The position numbers and the translations under genes are program-made. Below, in pieces: positions 40,901 to 49,574 of a stretch of DNA of 55,112 bases. A model generated the notes under the pieces. The model was not told the DNA's origin. It saw only the letters and a list, made by a program, of their open reading frames with translations, and searched no databases. Each line of letters begins with the position of its first letter. The first letter of the stretch is position 1. The DNA lies in NCBI GenBank assembly GCA_964511635.1, contig CAZEGC010000001.1, positions 1-55,112 on the forward strand. The letters are read 5' to 3'. This DNA comes from CAZEGC01 sp964511635 (lineage in GTDB: Bacteria > Patescibacteriota > Saccharimonadia > Saccharimonadales > Saccharimonadaceae).

Positions 40901-42118
40901 TTATCGGGCTTCGATAAAAGTATGAGCATGACCGCGCGCACCACTTCTGCCGGTTCGGCCGATGCGATGAATGTAGTCTTCATATGTCTGAGGTGTGTCA
41001 AAGTTAATTACGTGACTAACATTTGGAATATCTAGCCCACGTGCCGCCACGTCAGTTGCAACCAGTACCTTGACTCGTTCGTCCTTGAACTGCTTTAGGG
41101 CCCTTTGGCGTTGGGATTGATTTTTGTTTCCATGGATAGCAGCCGACGGTATGCCTACATTCGACAAGTGGTCGCTTAGTCTCTGCACACCAAACTTAGT
41201 TTCTCCGAATACTAGAACCTTATCGTATGCTTCGTTGCTCAGCATGTTAGTTAGTAGCTCAATTTTATGAGCTTTGTTCGAAGCCTGGATAACATCCTGC
41301 TCGACGTGGTCACTAGTCACTCCGGTCCGGACAGAAACAGTAACTGGATCGTTTAGGAATTTGTTAACTAGTACTTCAATTTCAGGCGTAATAGTAGCAC
41401 TGAAAAATAGCGTCTGTCTGTCGCGCGGCATCGCGTCAACAATCGTACGAATGTCTGGCAAGAATCCCATATCAAGCATTCGGTCAGCTTCATCTAGTAC
41501 CAAAGTTGTCATGTTTTTTAACTGAAGCACTCTGCGGTTAAGTAAATCCTTCAAACGCCCCGGAGTACCAATGATAAAATGCGGACGCCGCTTTAGGTCA
41601 CGAATCTGGCGGTCAATATTGACTCCACCCACTACGAGGGTTGAGTGCAGCCCCAGGCGCTCACTAAACACACGAAACTCATCATTTATCTGCTGAGCTA
41701 GCTCGCGCGTAGGCGCCATGATTAAGACACTCGGTCGTTGCGTTATCCCGGACTGACGTTCAATTATAGGCAGTAAAAAGGCAGCTGTTTTACCGGTTCC
41801 GGTATTTGCCAGACCTACGACGTCTTTGCCATCAATAATGTGTGGTATTGCCTGGTCCTGAATTGCGCTCGGGGCAATATAGCCTTTTTGGGTTATATTA
41901 TGCTGCAACTGAGTCCCGAATGGAAAATCAGCAAACACGTGCCTGTGTTCGTAAACTGTCTCTTCAACAGATTTTGCTTTATTGATAAATTTTGACGGAT
42001 GAATGAATTTTTTCATCGGTCCCCTGCGGCCTCCATTACCGCGGCGATTGCCGTAAGGATTATTTGAGCGCGTGCGGCCACTCTGTGGTCGTCCACCACG
42101 CTTTTGTTGATATGCCAT
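40901..42118 (-). CDS. DEAD-box RNA helicase
   Basis: ATP-dependent RNA helicase of the RhlE/DeaD type. The order of motifs is normal: a basic Arg/Gly-rich N-terminus (1-36), a Q-motif before AIQDQAIP, Walker A ANTGTGKT (104-111), PTRELAQQ, DEAD in LVLDEADRMLDMG, SAT in FFSATITPE, and the HRIGRTGRSGARG motif VI close to the C-terminus. At 405 aa it stops shortly after motif VI, so it lacks a C-terminal RNA-binding extension; the basic tail is at the N-terminus instead. The start ATG is at 42118. Confidence 0.94.
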   Translation of the reverse strand: MAYQQKRGGRPQSGRTRSNNPYGNRRGNGGRRGPMKKFIHPSKFINKAKSVEETVYEHRHVFADFPFGTQLQHNITQKGYIAPSAIQDQAIPHIIDGKDVVGLANTGTGKTAAFLLPIIERQSGITQRPSVLIMAPTRELAQQINDEFRVFSERLGLHSTLVVGGVNIDRQIRDLKRRPHFIIGTPGRLKDLLNRRVLQLKNMTTLVLDEADRMLDMGFLPDIRTIVDAMPRDRQTLFFSATITPEIEVLVNKFLNDPVTVSVRTGVTSDHVEQDVIQASNKAHKIELLTNMLSNEAYDKVLVFGETKFGVQRLSDHLSNVGIPSAAIHGNKNQSQRQRALKQFKDERVKVLVATDVAARGLDIPNVSHVINFDTPQTYEDYIHRIGRTGRSGARGHAHTFIEAR

Positions 42119-42134
42119 TATTAAATAGCCTTTC

Positions 42135-42163
42135 GTTATATAGGTAATATTTTAGTCGTACAA
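42135..42163 (-). promoter_or_regulatory. DEAD-box helicase promoter
   Basis: TTGTAC (42158-42163), a 17-bp spacer and TATAAC (42135-42140) on the minus strand. The predicted leader is about 9 nt, so GAAAGG just after the -10 may not be in the mRNA. Confidence 0.5.
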
Positions 42164-42179
42164 TTTGTGAACAGCGAGA

Positions 42180-42410
42180 GAATAATTCAGTGGCCGCGTC
42201 AGTCTTGTCACTTAAATAAACGCTGATCTTTGAAAAGAAGCTCGATATCCATCGATAGCACTGATATCTACTCTAGCACTATTGGCCCGATAAAGCAAGC
42301 CGCACGTGACTTAAATACCATGCAGCCCTGAATCTTTACCCTGTCCCACGCCCTAACATGCACATATAACGTGGATTGGCCTCTGCGATCGGACGAGCGG
42401 CCACTTAACC
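42180..42410. other. possible structured RNA in a 388-nt intergenic gap
   Basis: No gene lies in 42119-42506. The gap is not AT-rich and holds a long-range stem: 42190-42200 pairs with 42392-42404 through an 8-bp perfect GTGGCCGC/GCGGCCAC block plus three pairs after a 2-nt bulge, and 42187-42189 adds partial pairing. A smaller CCACG/CGTGG hairpin lies inside, and GAACCC/GGGTTC arms sit at about 42445-42485. It does not match the RNase P, SRP or tmRNA signatures I know. The strand is undetermined. Confidence 0.4.
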
Positions 42411-42506
42411 TGCTGGAGAGCCGCACATCTAATAGCTAGAAGGGCGAACCCATAAGGCACGAAGGCATGGAGAGACATAGGGTTCATCCCTAAGAGGTGT
42501 AGAAAA

Positions 42507-44477
42507 TTACATTTTTTGCTTAATTTCGGCAATTAAATCACGTAGTTCGGCAGCTTTTTCAAACTCCAAATTAGCGCTGGCTAGCTCCATCTGGGCTGTT
42601 AAATCTTTTATGAGTGTTTTGTATTCGTCTTTTGGTATTTTCTTTAGATCGATTTTTGGCTTGCCATCGTCCTTCATCGGGATAATTGCCCGAAGACCCT
42701 CGTCTATTTCCTTGGCGACACTACGTGGAGTGATGCCGTGCTTTTGATTGTGCGAAACCTGAATAGACCGCCTACGGTTAGTTTCATCGATTGCAGCCTG
42801 CATTGAACGCGTCACTTTATCGGCGTACATAATCACCTGGCCTTCTTCGTGCCTGGCGGCCCGACCAATTGTCTGGATTAATGAACTTTCAGACCGAAGA
42901 AAACCTTCCTTGTCGGCATCAATAATTGCCACCAAGCTGACTTCAGGCAGGTCCAGACCCTCACGTAGCAAATTTATACCGACCAAAACATCATAAACAC
43001 CCATCCGTAAATCACGCAAAACGTCACTGCGCTCTAGTGTGTCAATTTCGCTATGAAGATAAGCAGTTTTAATATCAATTTCTTGCAAATGCGCACTTAA
43101 ATCTTCGGCCATTCGCTTGGTAAGTGTCGTGACAAGCACCCGTTGATTCTTGCTAGTGCGATCTCGTATTTCAGCGATCAGATCATCTATCTGTTCGTCG
43201 GTTGGTCGTACGTGAATCTCAGGATCAAGCAATCCAGTCGGTCGTATGACCTGCTGCACTGGCTCGGGACTACGTTCAAGTTCATAATCACCAGGTGTAG
43301 CCGAGACATAAATAATTTTATTAATATGAGAGTTAAATTCGTCAAAAGTTAGCGGACGATTATCGAGTGCGCTGGGCAGGCGAAATCCATGCTCCACTAA
43401 AACTTCTTTTCGGGCCCTGTCGCCGTTATACATACCCCGAACCTGCGGCAAGGTCATGTGACTCTCATCAACCATCATCAAAAAGTCATCAGGGAAATAA
43501 TCGAGCAGGGTCGCAGGTTGCTGGCCAGGCTCCCGGTTAGTTAGATATCGGCTATAGTTTTCAATGCCTTTTACAAAACCAGTCTCTTCTAGCATTTCTA
43601 TATCAAATTTGGTGCGCTGAGCTAGTCGCTGCGCTTCGAGCAGTTTATTGTGTCGCTCGAACCACTCCAGCCTTTCTTTGAATTCGCGCTTGATGTTTTC
43701 AATCGCTCGCTCAAGCTTTTGCTTCGGAGTCACGTAGTGGCTGCTAGGAAATATCTTTATCTCGGTAGGTTCTTTTAGTATTTCACCCGTTAGTGGGTCG
43801 ATTTGCGTAATCCGGTCAACTTCATCCCCAAAAAACTCTAACCTATACGCCACGTCGCTCCCGGCCGGAAAGACATCCACTACGTCCCCTCGAACCCTAA
43901 ACGTTCCACGATGAAAATCTACATCGTTACGTTGATACTGGATATCTGTCAGCCAGCGTATAAACTTTGCCTGCTGACGGCGTTCACCTCTTTTGATCGT
44001 AATTGACATTTCACCGTAGTCATCGGGTGATCCAATGCCGTATATACAGCTAACACTAGCTACAATTATAACGTCACGTCGAGTCAGCAAACTTGAGGTC
44101 GCAGCGTGTCTAAGTCGATCGATTTCTTCGTTAATTTTAGAATCTTTTTCAATATAGGTATCACTGCTGGCAATATAGGCTTCCGGTTGGTAATAGTCAA
44201 AATAGCTAACGAAATAGTGAACCTCGTTATCAGGAAAAAAAGTCTTGAATTCAGAAAATAGCTGAGCTGCTAGTGTTTTGTTATGAGCAAGCACCAGGGT
44301 TGGTACTTGCTGACTTTGAATGACGTTTGCCATTGTGAACGTTTTGCCACTACCCGTAACTCCCAGTAGTGTTTGTTCACGTTCGCCGCCTTTTAATCCG
44401 CCTATCAACTGCGAAATAGCCGACGGCTGATCGCCCGTCGGCTGATAATTCGTCTTTAATTTAAAGGATTTATTCAT
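42507..44477 (-). CDS. uvrB: excinuclease ABC subunit B
   Basis: Damage-verifying helicase of nucleotide excision repair. Walker A is GVTGSGKT (39-46); the beta-hairpin region has YFDYYQPEAYIASSDTYIEK (about 93-112); motif VI is QTIGRAARH. A UVR domain ends the protein (LEFEKAAELRDLI). The length of 656 aa is normal. TATAAT lies 7 nt before the ATG with TTAACT 18 bp further up, so the mRNA is probably leaderless; GAAAGG abuts the start codon and cannot be a normal ribosome site. Confidence 0.96.
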   Translation of the reverse strand: MNKSFKLKTNYQPTGDQPSAISQLIGGLKGGEREQTLLGVTGSGKTFTMANVIQSQQVPTLVLAHNKTLAAQLFSEFKTFFPDNEVHYFVSYFDYYQPEAYIASSDTYIEKDSKINEEIDRLRHAATSSLLTRRDVIIVASVSCIYGIGSPDDYGEMSITIKRGERRQQAKFIRWLTDIQYQRNDVDFHRGTFRVRGDVVDVFPAGSDVAYRLEFFGDEVDRITQIDPLTGEILKEPTEIKIFPSSHYVTPKQKLERAIENIKREFKERLEWFERHNKLLEAQRLAQRTKFDIEMLEETGFVKGIENYSRYLTNREPGQQPATLLDYFPDDFLMMVDESHMTLPQVRGMYNGDRARKEVLVEHGFRLPSALDNRPLTFDEFNSHINKIIYVSATPGDYELERSPEPVQQVIRPTGLLDPEIHVRPTDEQIDDLIAEIRDRTSKNQRVLVTTLTKRMAEDLSAHLQEIDIKTAYLHSEIDTLERSDVLRDLRMGVYDVLVGINLLREGLDLPEVSLVAIIDADKEGFLRSESSLIQTIGRAARHEEGQVIMYADKVTRSMQAAIDETNRRRSIQVSHNQKHGITPRSVAKEIDEGLRAIIPMKDDGKPKIDLKKIPKDEYKTLIKDLTAQMELASANLEFEKAAELRDLIAEIKQKM

Positions 44478-44484
44478 CCTTTCT

Positions 44485-44514
44485 ATTATATCACCGCTAG
44501 ATTTGCAAAGTTAA
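44485..44514 (-). promoter_or_regulatory. uvrB promoter (leaderless)
   Basis: TTAACT (44509-44514), an 18-bp spacer and TATAAT (44485-44490) on the minus strand, 7 nt before the ATG. The same TTAACT-N18 arrangement is used by recG. Confidence 0.55.
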
Positions 44515-44524
44515 CAGCTAAAAG

Positions 44525-45133
44525 CTAGCCCCGACCTTTGCGCTTTTCACTGACGTGACCATCATCTGCACTATGATCAAAATCAGCGTACTTCTCGTCA
44601 AGTGCTTCAATAATTTTTTGCACCAAACGCTTAGGGTCGGTATCATAAATTACATCCTTTGCGCCCGGGGCTTCGATATTTTCTAGTAGCGCAGGCACAT
44701 AGTCCGCTAGCCCGCCGCTGCCTAGCAAGACTCCACACACTTTACGGCTTTCAAGTGCAGTTGATAGTTCATGCAAACTACCCATGCGCCCACCGACAGT
44801 AATGACTGCGTCGCTGCTACGCACTAAGTGTACGTCACGTCCAACATAGGCCATGCCGGTAAAGTTGATGTAATCAAATTCAACAGTTGGCAGCTTATAG
44901 ACTGCTACGTGTTCGCGAAATGAGCTAGCAGGTGAAAATCCAATCGAAATTCCCCGCTTACCCTTAACACTGACTGCCCCCATAGCGGCATAATGCGGCA
45001 AGCCGACCGTAGCGCCAGTCGTAAGAGTCTTGCCTTTTTCTGAAATCGCCTTTCCTAGATCATAGGCTAACTGGTGCGATGACTTAACGGTGTCGCCGCT
45101 AGCAGCACCTGATACACAAATCTGATAGCGCAT
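44525..45133 (-). CDS. LOG/SLOG-family Rossmann protein
   Basis: 202 aa with the SLOG-type nucleotide-binding core: ICVSGAASGD at the start, TTGATVGLPHYAAMGAV, GISIGFSPA, and the GGRMGSLHELSTAL motif (a GG-x-GT-x-x-E variant) typical of LOG and TIGR00725-like proteins. True LOG enzymes release cytokinin bases; many relatives have unknown nucleotide-hydrolysing roles, and I cannot say which this is. It is the last gene of the carbon operon, 5 nt after the upstream kinase gene. The C-terminal 20 residues are charged and basic (SEKRKGRG). Confidence 0.8.
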   Translation of the reverse strand: MRYQICVSGAASGDTVKSSHQLAYDLGKAISEKGKTLTTGATVGLPHYAAMGAVSVKGKRGISIGFSPASSFREHVAVYKLPTVEFDYINFTGMAYVGRDVHLVRSSDAVITVGGRMGSLHELSTALESRKVCGVLLGSGGLADYVPALLENIEAPGAKDVIYDTDPKRLVQKIIEALDEKYADFDHSADDGHVSEKRKGRG

Positions 45134-45138
45134 AGACC

Positions 45139-46665
45139 CTAACCCTCAAACTCAGTTGCTTTGTACCATTCTGGAGCATCAGACAAGTAGCCCTTGAGTT
45201 CGTCATACATAAGCAGACCCTTTTGAGCACCCATCTGCTGTACAACATAGGCACTATTGATCGGTGCCCAGCGCAGTGCTGATTCTAGTGACTCACCAAG
45301 CGCCAAGGCTGCTGATAGTGTCGAGGCAAATGCATCGCCCGCTCCGGTGCGCTCAAATGGCGGTGCTGGGTCCGGATAGTTAGGCATGAAGAATATCTTT
45401 GATCCATCTGACGCATAGGCGCCGTCTGCCCCATCGGTCACAACAGCAATCGACACTCCCAGGTCGTGTAGACCCTGAATCAGCTGCGAAACATTTTCGC
45501 GACCAAGACCAGTCACCTGTGCCGCTTCTTCGCGGTTCATAATTACAACCTCAGCTTTTTTATAAAACTCGGCCATTTTCTCAGCGCCCCACATGAGATG
45601 GAACATACCCGGCTGAAAGACTAGCTTCACACTCGGATTGCGGTCGAGATAATCTAGTATCGACTCGTGCAAGTGCCAGGTCTTCTCGCCCAACACTCCG
45701 AGGTAGATCCAGTCGGGAACCTGTGCTGGCTCACGCCAGGTGTATGAGTAATCTTCAAACTTCTGCAACTTGGTACGATCGGGACCAAAGCGTAGTACAT
45801 AGTGGTAATTAGACTTCTGACCCTCTTCTACGACCATGTAGTCAGTGCCAACGCCCTGCTCCTTGAGGTAATCAATCATATGCTTGCCGGCTTCGTCATC
45901 ACCCAACCAGGTCATCAGGTCCACATCAAGACCAAGTCGCGCCATCGAAACGGCGGCATTTGGGCTACACTCACCAGCACGGAACTCTTCAACCTCATCG
46001 TATGGAATCTTTCCACCCATTTCGATACTGAGGCGGGTATAACCCTTGTCATCGGTTATAACCTCTCCGTGGTCTTCGTTCATCTTGATAAATGCATTGG
46101 TATTAATGTCACCAATTGCTAATATTCTTGGTTTATCCATGTCATTCCCTTTCTTTAATGGCCCCGCCGCTTTTTGCATCGGAGTATGATTAACTATATT
46201 GTCATCAATCAAACCTGCACCTCGCGCCAAGTCTTCGGTCACGGCAGTTTGTGTTCTCGGATGGTCAGTATATCGCTGAAATATTTCACCGCGCAAAGCT
46301 CGCTGTCCATGCCAGATCTTGCGATCCTCAAAGGCCAACTGGTGGTGGCTGTTTTCAATTACATCGATTAGATTTAGTGAAATTATCTCGCCGCCAATAT
46401 TAGCTAAAACGTAGTCAGTATCTAGCAGTAATTCATAGGCGTCAGCCTTATGCAAATGAGCATTCAAAGCAAGATATAGTTCACGAGCTGTTGTATCGGC
46501 TGGGTTCAGTAGCAGCTGTCTCATGACGTCGTGAAGCTTATGGGTAATATCAGCAATCAAGCGAACGTCCACACCAGACCTACCGGCTGACTGCTCTAGT
46601 CGATGAAGCGACAGGCTAAACATCGGCCCGTCAATACCCAGCAAATTTCCTAACGCTTTTGCCAT
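45139..46665 (-). CDS. PfkB-family sugar kinase with extra N-terminal domain
   Basis: Residues 176-508 are a ribokinase/PfkB-type kinase: RILAIGDINTNAF start, GECSPNAAVSMARLG, a VVIMNREEAAQVTG segment and the anion-hole motif RTGAGDAFASTLSAAL. Residues 1-175 form a separate helical domain I do not recognise, with several His residues (HKLHDVM, NAHLHKADAY). Two starts are credible: ATG at 46665 (AAAGGAA upstream) for the full protein, and ATG at 46140 (AAAGGGAA, 4 nt away) for a free kinase of 333 aa. The sugar substrate is unknown. It is adjacent to a second PfkB kinase and an aldolase. Confidence 0.85.
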   Translation of the reverse strand: MAKALGNLLGIDGPMFSLSLHRLEQSAGRSGVDVRLIADITHKLHDVMRQLLLNPADTTARELYLALNAHLHKADAYELLLDTDYVLANIGGEIISLNLIDVIENSHHQLAFEDRKIWHGQRALRGEIFQRYTDHPRTQTAVTEDLARGAGLIDDNIVNHTPMQKAAGPLKKGNDMDKPRILAIGDINTNAFIKMNEDHGEVITDDKGYTRLSIEMGGKIPYDEVEEFRAGECSPNAAVSMARLGLDVDLMTWLGDDEAGKHMIDYLKEQGVGTDYMVVEEGQKSNYHYVLRFGPDRTKLQKFEDYSYTWREPAQVPDWIYLGVLGEKTWHLHESILDYLDRNPSVKLVFQPGMFHLMWGAEKMAEFYKKAEVVIMNREEAAQVTGLGRENVSQLIQGLHDLGVSIAVVTDGADGAYASDGSKIFFMPNYPDPAPPFERTGAGDAFASTLSAALALGESLESALRWAPINSAYVVQQMGAQKGLLMYDELKGYLSDAPEWYKATEFEG

Positions 46666-46679
46666 TTTTGTTCCTTTAG

Positions 46680-47645
46680 TTAAAATTGTTTTTCTTGAAT
46701 TGGCATTGAATGAAGCTGAGTATCCTGATACAAGATCCCAGCTTTGGCGCCAATTTTAGTAACCACAGAGGTTGAGTTTGCGCTCGCAAAAATAATTGAA
46801 TCTTTCAGGCTCTTACCCTGTGCCCACTGACTGAGGAACCCAGAACCAAAGGCGTCACCTGCACCCGTGCGATCTATCACTGGAACGTCTTCGTACATTC
46901 CAGCTCGGACTATGACATTTCGATCAGTCGCCACCACGCCGTTGGGACCATCACTGATAATCACCACCGGGACGTAGTGTGAGGCATGACGAGCTAGCTC
47001 CTCAAGGTCGCTACCTTCTACGATTTGACTAGCCTCCTCACGATTGACCAGTAGCACTTCTACGTCACTTAGTAGCGTTTTTAGTTGGTCTAACTTTGCC
47101 AGCTCACCTTTGCCCGGGTTAAACATTATTTTTATACCTAGCGATGCGGCTTGGGTAAAAATTTTATTTAAAGTCTCCATATCACCTGCCATACTGGAAA
47201 CATACATCCAATCAACGTCAACTTGACTAACATCGAAATTCTTAGCGTCATAGTGCGTTGAAGCTCCACGATAGGTTAAGATTATACGTTCGCCAGTATC
47301 AGCTAGAAGTAGCACTGAATAGCCCGTATTATAAGTTTCGTTGTAGCTAACATGAGTAGTATCAACTCCTTCGCGGTCTAGGTCCTGCAATACAGCTTGA
47401 CCAGCTGGATCATGGCCAACTGTGCCCATAAAGACGGCACTTAAACCTTGGCGAGAAAAGGTTACAGCTGCGTTAGTTGCACCACCACCAGTTGTAAAAT
47501 CAATGTTGTTTACGTCGGACTTTGAACCCATTTCTAGACGAGCAAAACACTCTTCTGGATTTTCACATACCGGCTTAAAAGCATCGCTGTGACTTAAGAT
47601 AACGTCCTGGACCGCCGCCCCAACTGATAATATTTTTACACTCAT
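46680..47645 (-). CDS. PfkB-family sugar kinase
   Basis: 321 aa, complete ribokinase fold: ILSVGAAVQDVILSHSDAF, a GGGATNAAVTFSRQG glycine-rich block, VEVLLVNREEASQIV and the catalytic DRTGAGDAFGSGFLSQW motif (about 255-271). Close in layout to the kinase downstream but with no N-terminal extra domain. It starts 2 nt after the aldolase stop. It may phosphorylate fructose-6-phosphate, ribose or a nucleoside; the position by fba makes a 6-phosphofructokinase-type role attractive but unproven. Confidence 0.88.
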   Translation of the reverse strand: MSVKILSVGAAVQDVILSHSDAFKPVCENPEECFARLEMGSKSDVNNIDFTTGGGATNAAVTFSRQGLSAVFMGTVGHDPAGQAVLQDLDREGVDTTHVSYNETYNTGYSVLLLADTGERIILTYRGASTHYDAKNFDVSQVDVDWMYVSSMAGDMETLNKIFTQAASLGIKIMFNPGKGELAKLDQLKTLLSDVEVLLVNREEASQIVEGSDLEELARHASHYVPVVIISDGPNGVVATDRNVIVRAGMYEDVPVIDRTGAGDAFGSGFLSQWAQGKSLKDSIIFASANSTSVVTKIGAKAGILYQDTQLHSMPIQEKQF

Positions 47646-47647
47646 GT

Positions 47648-48559
47648 TTATCGTACCGCCTTACCTGCGCTTCCAAAAGCATTTATTTTTTCTTCAACTA
47701 CTACCTGTACAGCCTTATAGACCTCTGGCATTAACTTTACTACTGCATATTCATTCGGGTTATCGGCCAATACTTTTTCTAAAGTTTTTCTAAATACGTA
47801 GCGCATGTCACTGTTTATATTTACTTTACTAACACCGAGCTTTGCGGCTTCTTCGAAATAATGCGAAGGTGTGCCGCTACCGCCATGTAAACTAATTTGG
47901 CAATGTATTGCGCTGCGAATTTCCGCCAGTAGCTCTAGGTCGAGCTTCTTTGGAACCGGATATTTTCCATGCAAGTTACCGATGGCTGCTGCAAAGGTAT
48001 CGATGCCAGTTTCCTCCACGAATGCCTTTGCTCCTTCCGGAGTTGAAAAAGTCTTTTTTATTTCTTCGTAATCAAAAGCTTCATCAAAAACGTTACTGCC
48101 GCCACCAAAATAATGCGGCTCGCTTTCGACTAGCGCTCCTGTAAACTTCGCATATTCCACCACCTGCTTGGTGGCATCAATTATTTGCTCGTCTGTCGCG
48201 TCCTTATTGGCTTGTGAATAATCGATATGGATAAATTCATAGCCTGCATCGATTGCACGCTTGGCGCCATCTACAGATGGGCTGTGGTCTAGGTTGATAT
48301 ACATTTCAATACCATATTCGCGCTTATAGTTGTCGACCATATCGCGAACATTCTCAACCCCCAGAGCCTTAACCTCACCCTCGCTAACCTCTACCATGAC
48401 TGGCGAATTCAGCTTCTGAGCTGCCCGGGCAATGGCAATTAAAGTCTCTTGATTGTCGATATTAAACGCTCCAACAGCAAATTTTTGCTGACGAGTTCGC
48501 TGCATCAGATGGCGTGCTCGTGTAGTATTTTCGCGTATTTGTCTTATAGTGTGACCCAT
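47648..48559 (-). CDS. fba: class II fructose-1,6-bisphosphate aldolase
   Basis: Zinc aldolase converting fructose-1,6-bisphosphate to triose phosphates. Blocks include VGAFNIDN, the Asp of NLDHSPSVDGAKRAID (zinc ligand His), VESEPHYFGGGSN, AAAIGNLHGKYP (His) and LHGGSGTPS (His), then KVNINSDMRY. The tagatose-bisphosphate aldolase subgroup cannot be excluded. I start it at the ATG at 48559 (304 aa), after AAGGAT; the longer open frame to 48664 overlaps the upstream transketolase gene and has no family sequence. Confidence 0.92.
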   Translation of the reverse strand: MGHTIRQIRENTTRARHLMQRTRQQKFAVGAFNIDNQETLIAIARAAQKLNSPVMVEVSEGEVKALGVENVRDMVDNYKREYGIEMYINLDHSPSVDGAKRAIDAGYEFIHIDYSQANKDATDEQIIDATKQVVEYAKFTGALVESEPHYFGGGSNVFDEAFDYEEIKKTFSTPEGAKAFVEETGIDTFAAAIGNLHGKYPVPKKLDLELLAEIRSAIHCQISLHGGSGTPSHYFEEAAKLGVSKVNINSDMRYVFRKTLEKVLADNPNEYAVVKLMPEVYKAVQVVVEEKINAFGSAGKAVR

Positions 48560-48575
48560 TTTATGTATCCTTAAA

Positions 48576-49574
48576 TTAAAATCCTTGGTGATATTTTGGT
48601 ACTTTACCGATGAATTCATGAATAGTATCGGCAACTTTTGGTCCAGATAAACTAAAGTAATCAATTAGTTCTTCTGGATTGCCACTTTCACCATATCTAT
48701 CGTAAATACCAATTCGCTTTAAAGGTGTAGGCAGTTCATCGGCTAGCAACTCTGCCACTACGCCACCCAGTCCACCTGCAACTTGCGCTTCTTCGGCCGT
48801 AACGACCCGACCAGTCTTACGCACGCTGTCGATAACCAGTTCGCTATCAAACGGCTTAATTGTCGGCGCGTGGATTACCTCAACATTAACACCTCGCTGC
48901 TCCAGTATCTTGGCAGCCACCATTAACTGATAGGTCATTGTACCAGTTCCAATTAAAGTTGCATCGTGGCCTTCGCGAAGCACGTAAGCTTTACCTATTT
49001 CAAACGGCGAATCTTCCGTGCTGAATATTGGAGTTTTTTCACGCGCTAGACGCAAGTAGGTTGGCAGGCCATTTTCAGCAATTGCCTTGGTCGCCTTTTC
49101 AGCTTCGATACTGTCACCAGGGGCCACTACTACCATATTCGGCATGACGCGCATTATGGCGATGTCTTCTAGCATTTGGTGAGTAGCTCCGTCAGGTCCG
49201 ACGCTAACACCAGCGTGGCTACCAACCACCTTAACAGGTAGATTATTAAGAGCTGCGGTGGTTTTTATCTGCTCCCAGTTTCGCCCTGGACTAAAAGCCG
49301 CATAGCTACTGGTAAACGGTATCTTACCAGCTCGCGCCATACCGCTAGCAACAGTCACTAAGTTCTGCTCAGCCACACCGACTTCTACAAACCGGTCCGG
49401 AAATGCGTCTCTGAATAAGTGCATCTGGGTGCTTTCGGTTAAATCAGCACAAAGTGCAACTATGTTTTCATTTGATTCACCAGCAACTTTCAAGCCACGT
49501 CCAAAGCCAGCTCGGATGGGCTCTTTTTTTACTGTTTCTTCGTTATATAGGTCAGGGTTCAAATTGTAACTCAT
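48576..49574 (-). CDS. transketolase, C-terminal half
   Basis: 332 aa containing the pyrimidine-binding and C-terminal domains of a split transketolase: GRGLKVAGESNENIVALCADL, the EVGVAEQNLVTVASGMA block (thiamine-pyrophosphate Glu) and SHAGVSVGPDGATHQ, then a C-terminal Rossmann-like domain. Transfers two-carbon units in the pentose phosphate pathway together with the N-terminal half. The start codon overlaps the stop of the N-terminal half by 1 nt. Confidence 0.93.
   Translation of the reverse strand: MSYNLNPDLYNEETVKKEPIRAGFGRGLKVAGESNENIVALCADLTESTQMHLFRDAFPDRFVEVGVAEQNLVTVASGMARAGKIPFTSSYAAFSPGRNWEQIKTTAALNNLPVKVVGSHAGVSVGPDGATHQMLEDIAIMRVMPNMVVVAPGDSIEAEKATKAIAENGLPTYLRLAREKTPIFSTEDSPFEIGKAYVLREGHDATLIGTGTMTYQLMVAAKILEQRGVNVEVIHAPTIKPFDSELVIDSVRKTGRVVTAEEAQVAGGLGGVVAELLADELPTPLKRIGIYDRYGESGNPEELIDYFSLSGPKVADTIHEFIGKVPKYHQGF

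Noticed and set aside
42119..42506. RNase P RNA, SRP RNA or tmRNA in the large gap
   Set aside because: None of the conserved cores (RNase P GAGGAAAGTCC, the SRP tetraloop region, tRNA-like ends with CCA) were found on either strand.
48560..48664. 35-codon upstream extension of fba
   Set aside because: It overlaps the transketolase gene and shows no aldolase sequence; AAGGAT precedes the ATG at 48559.
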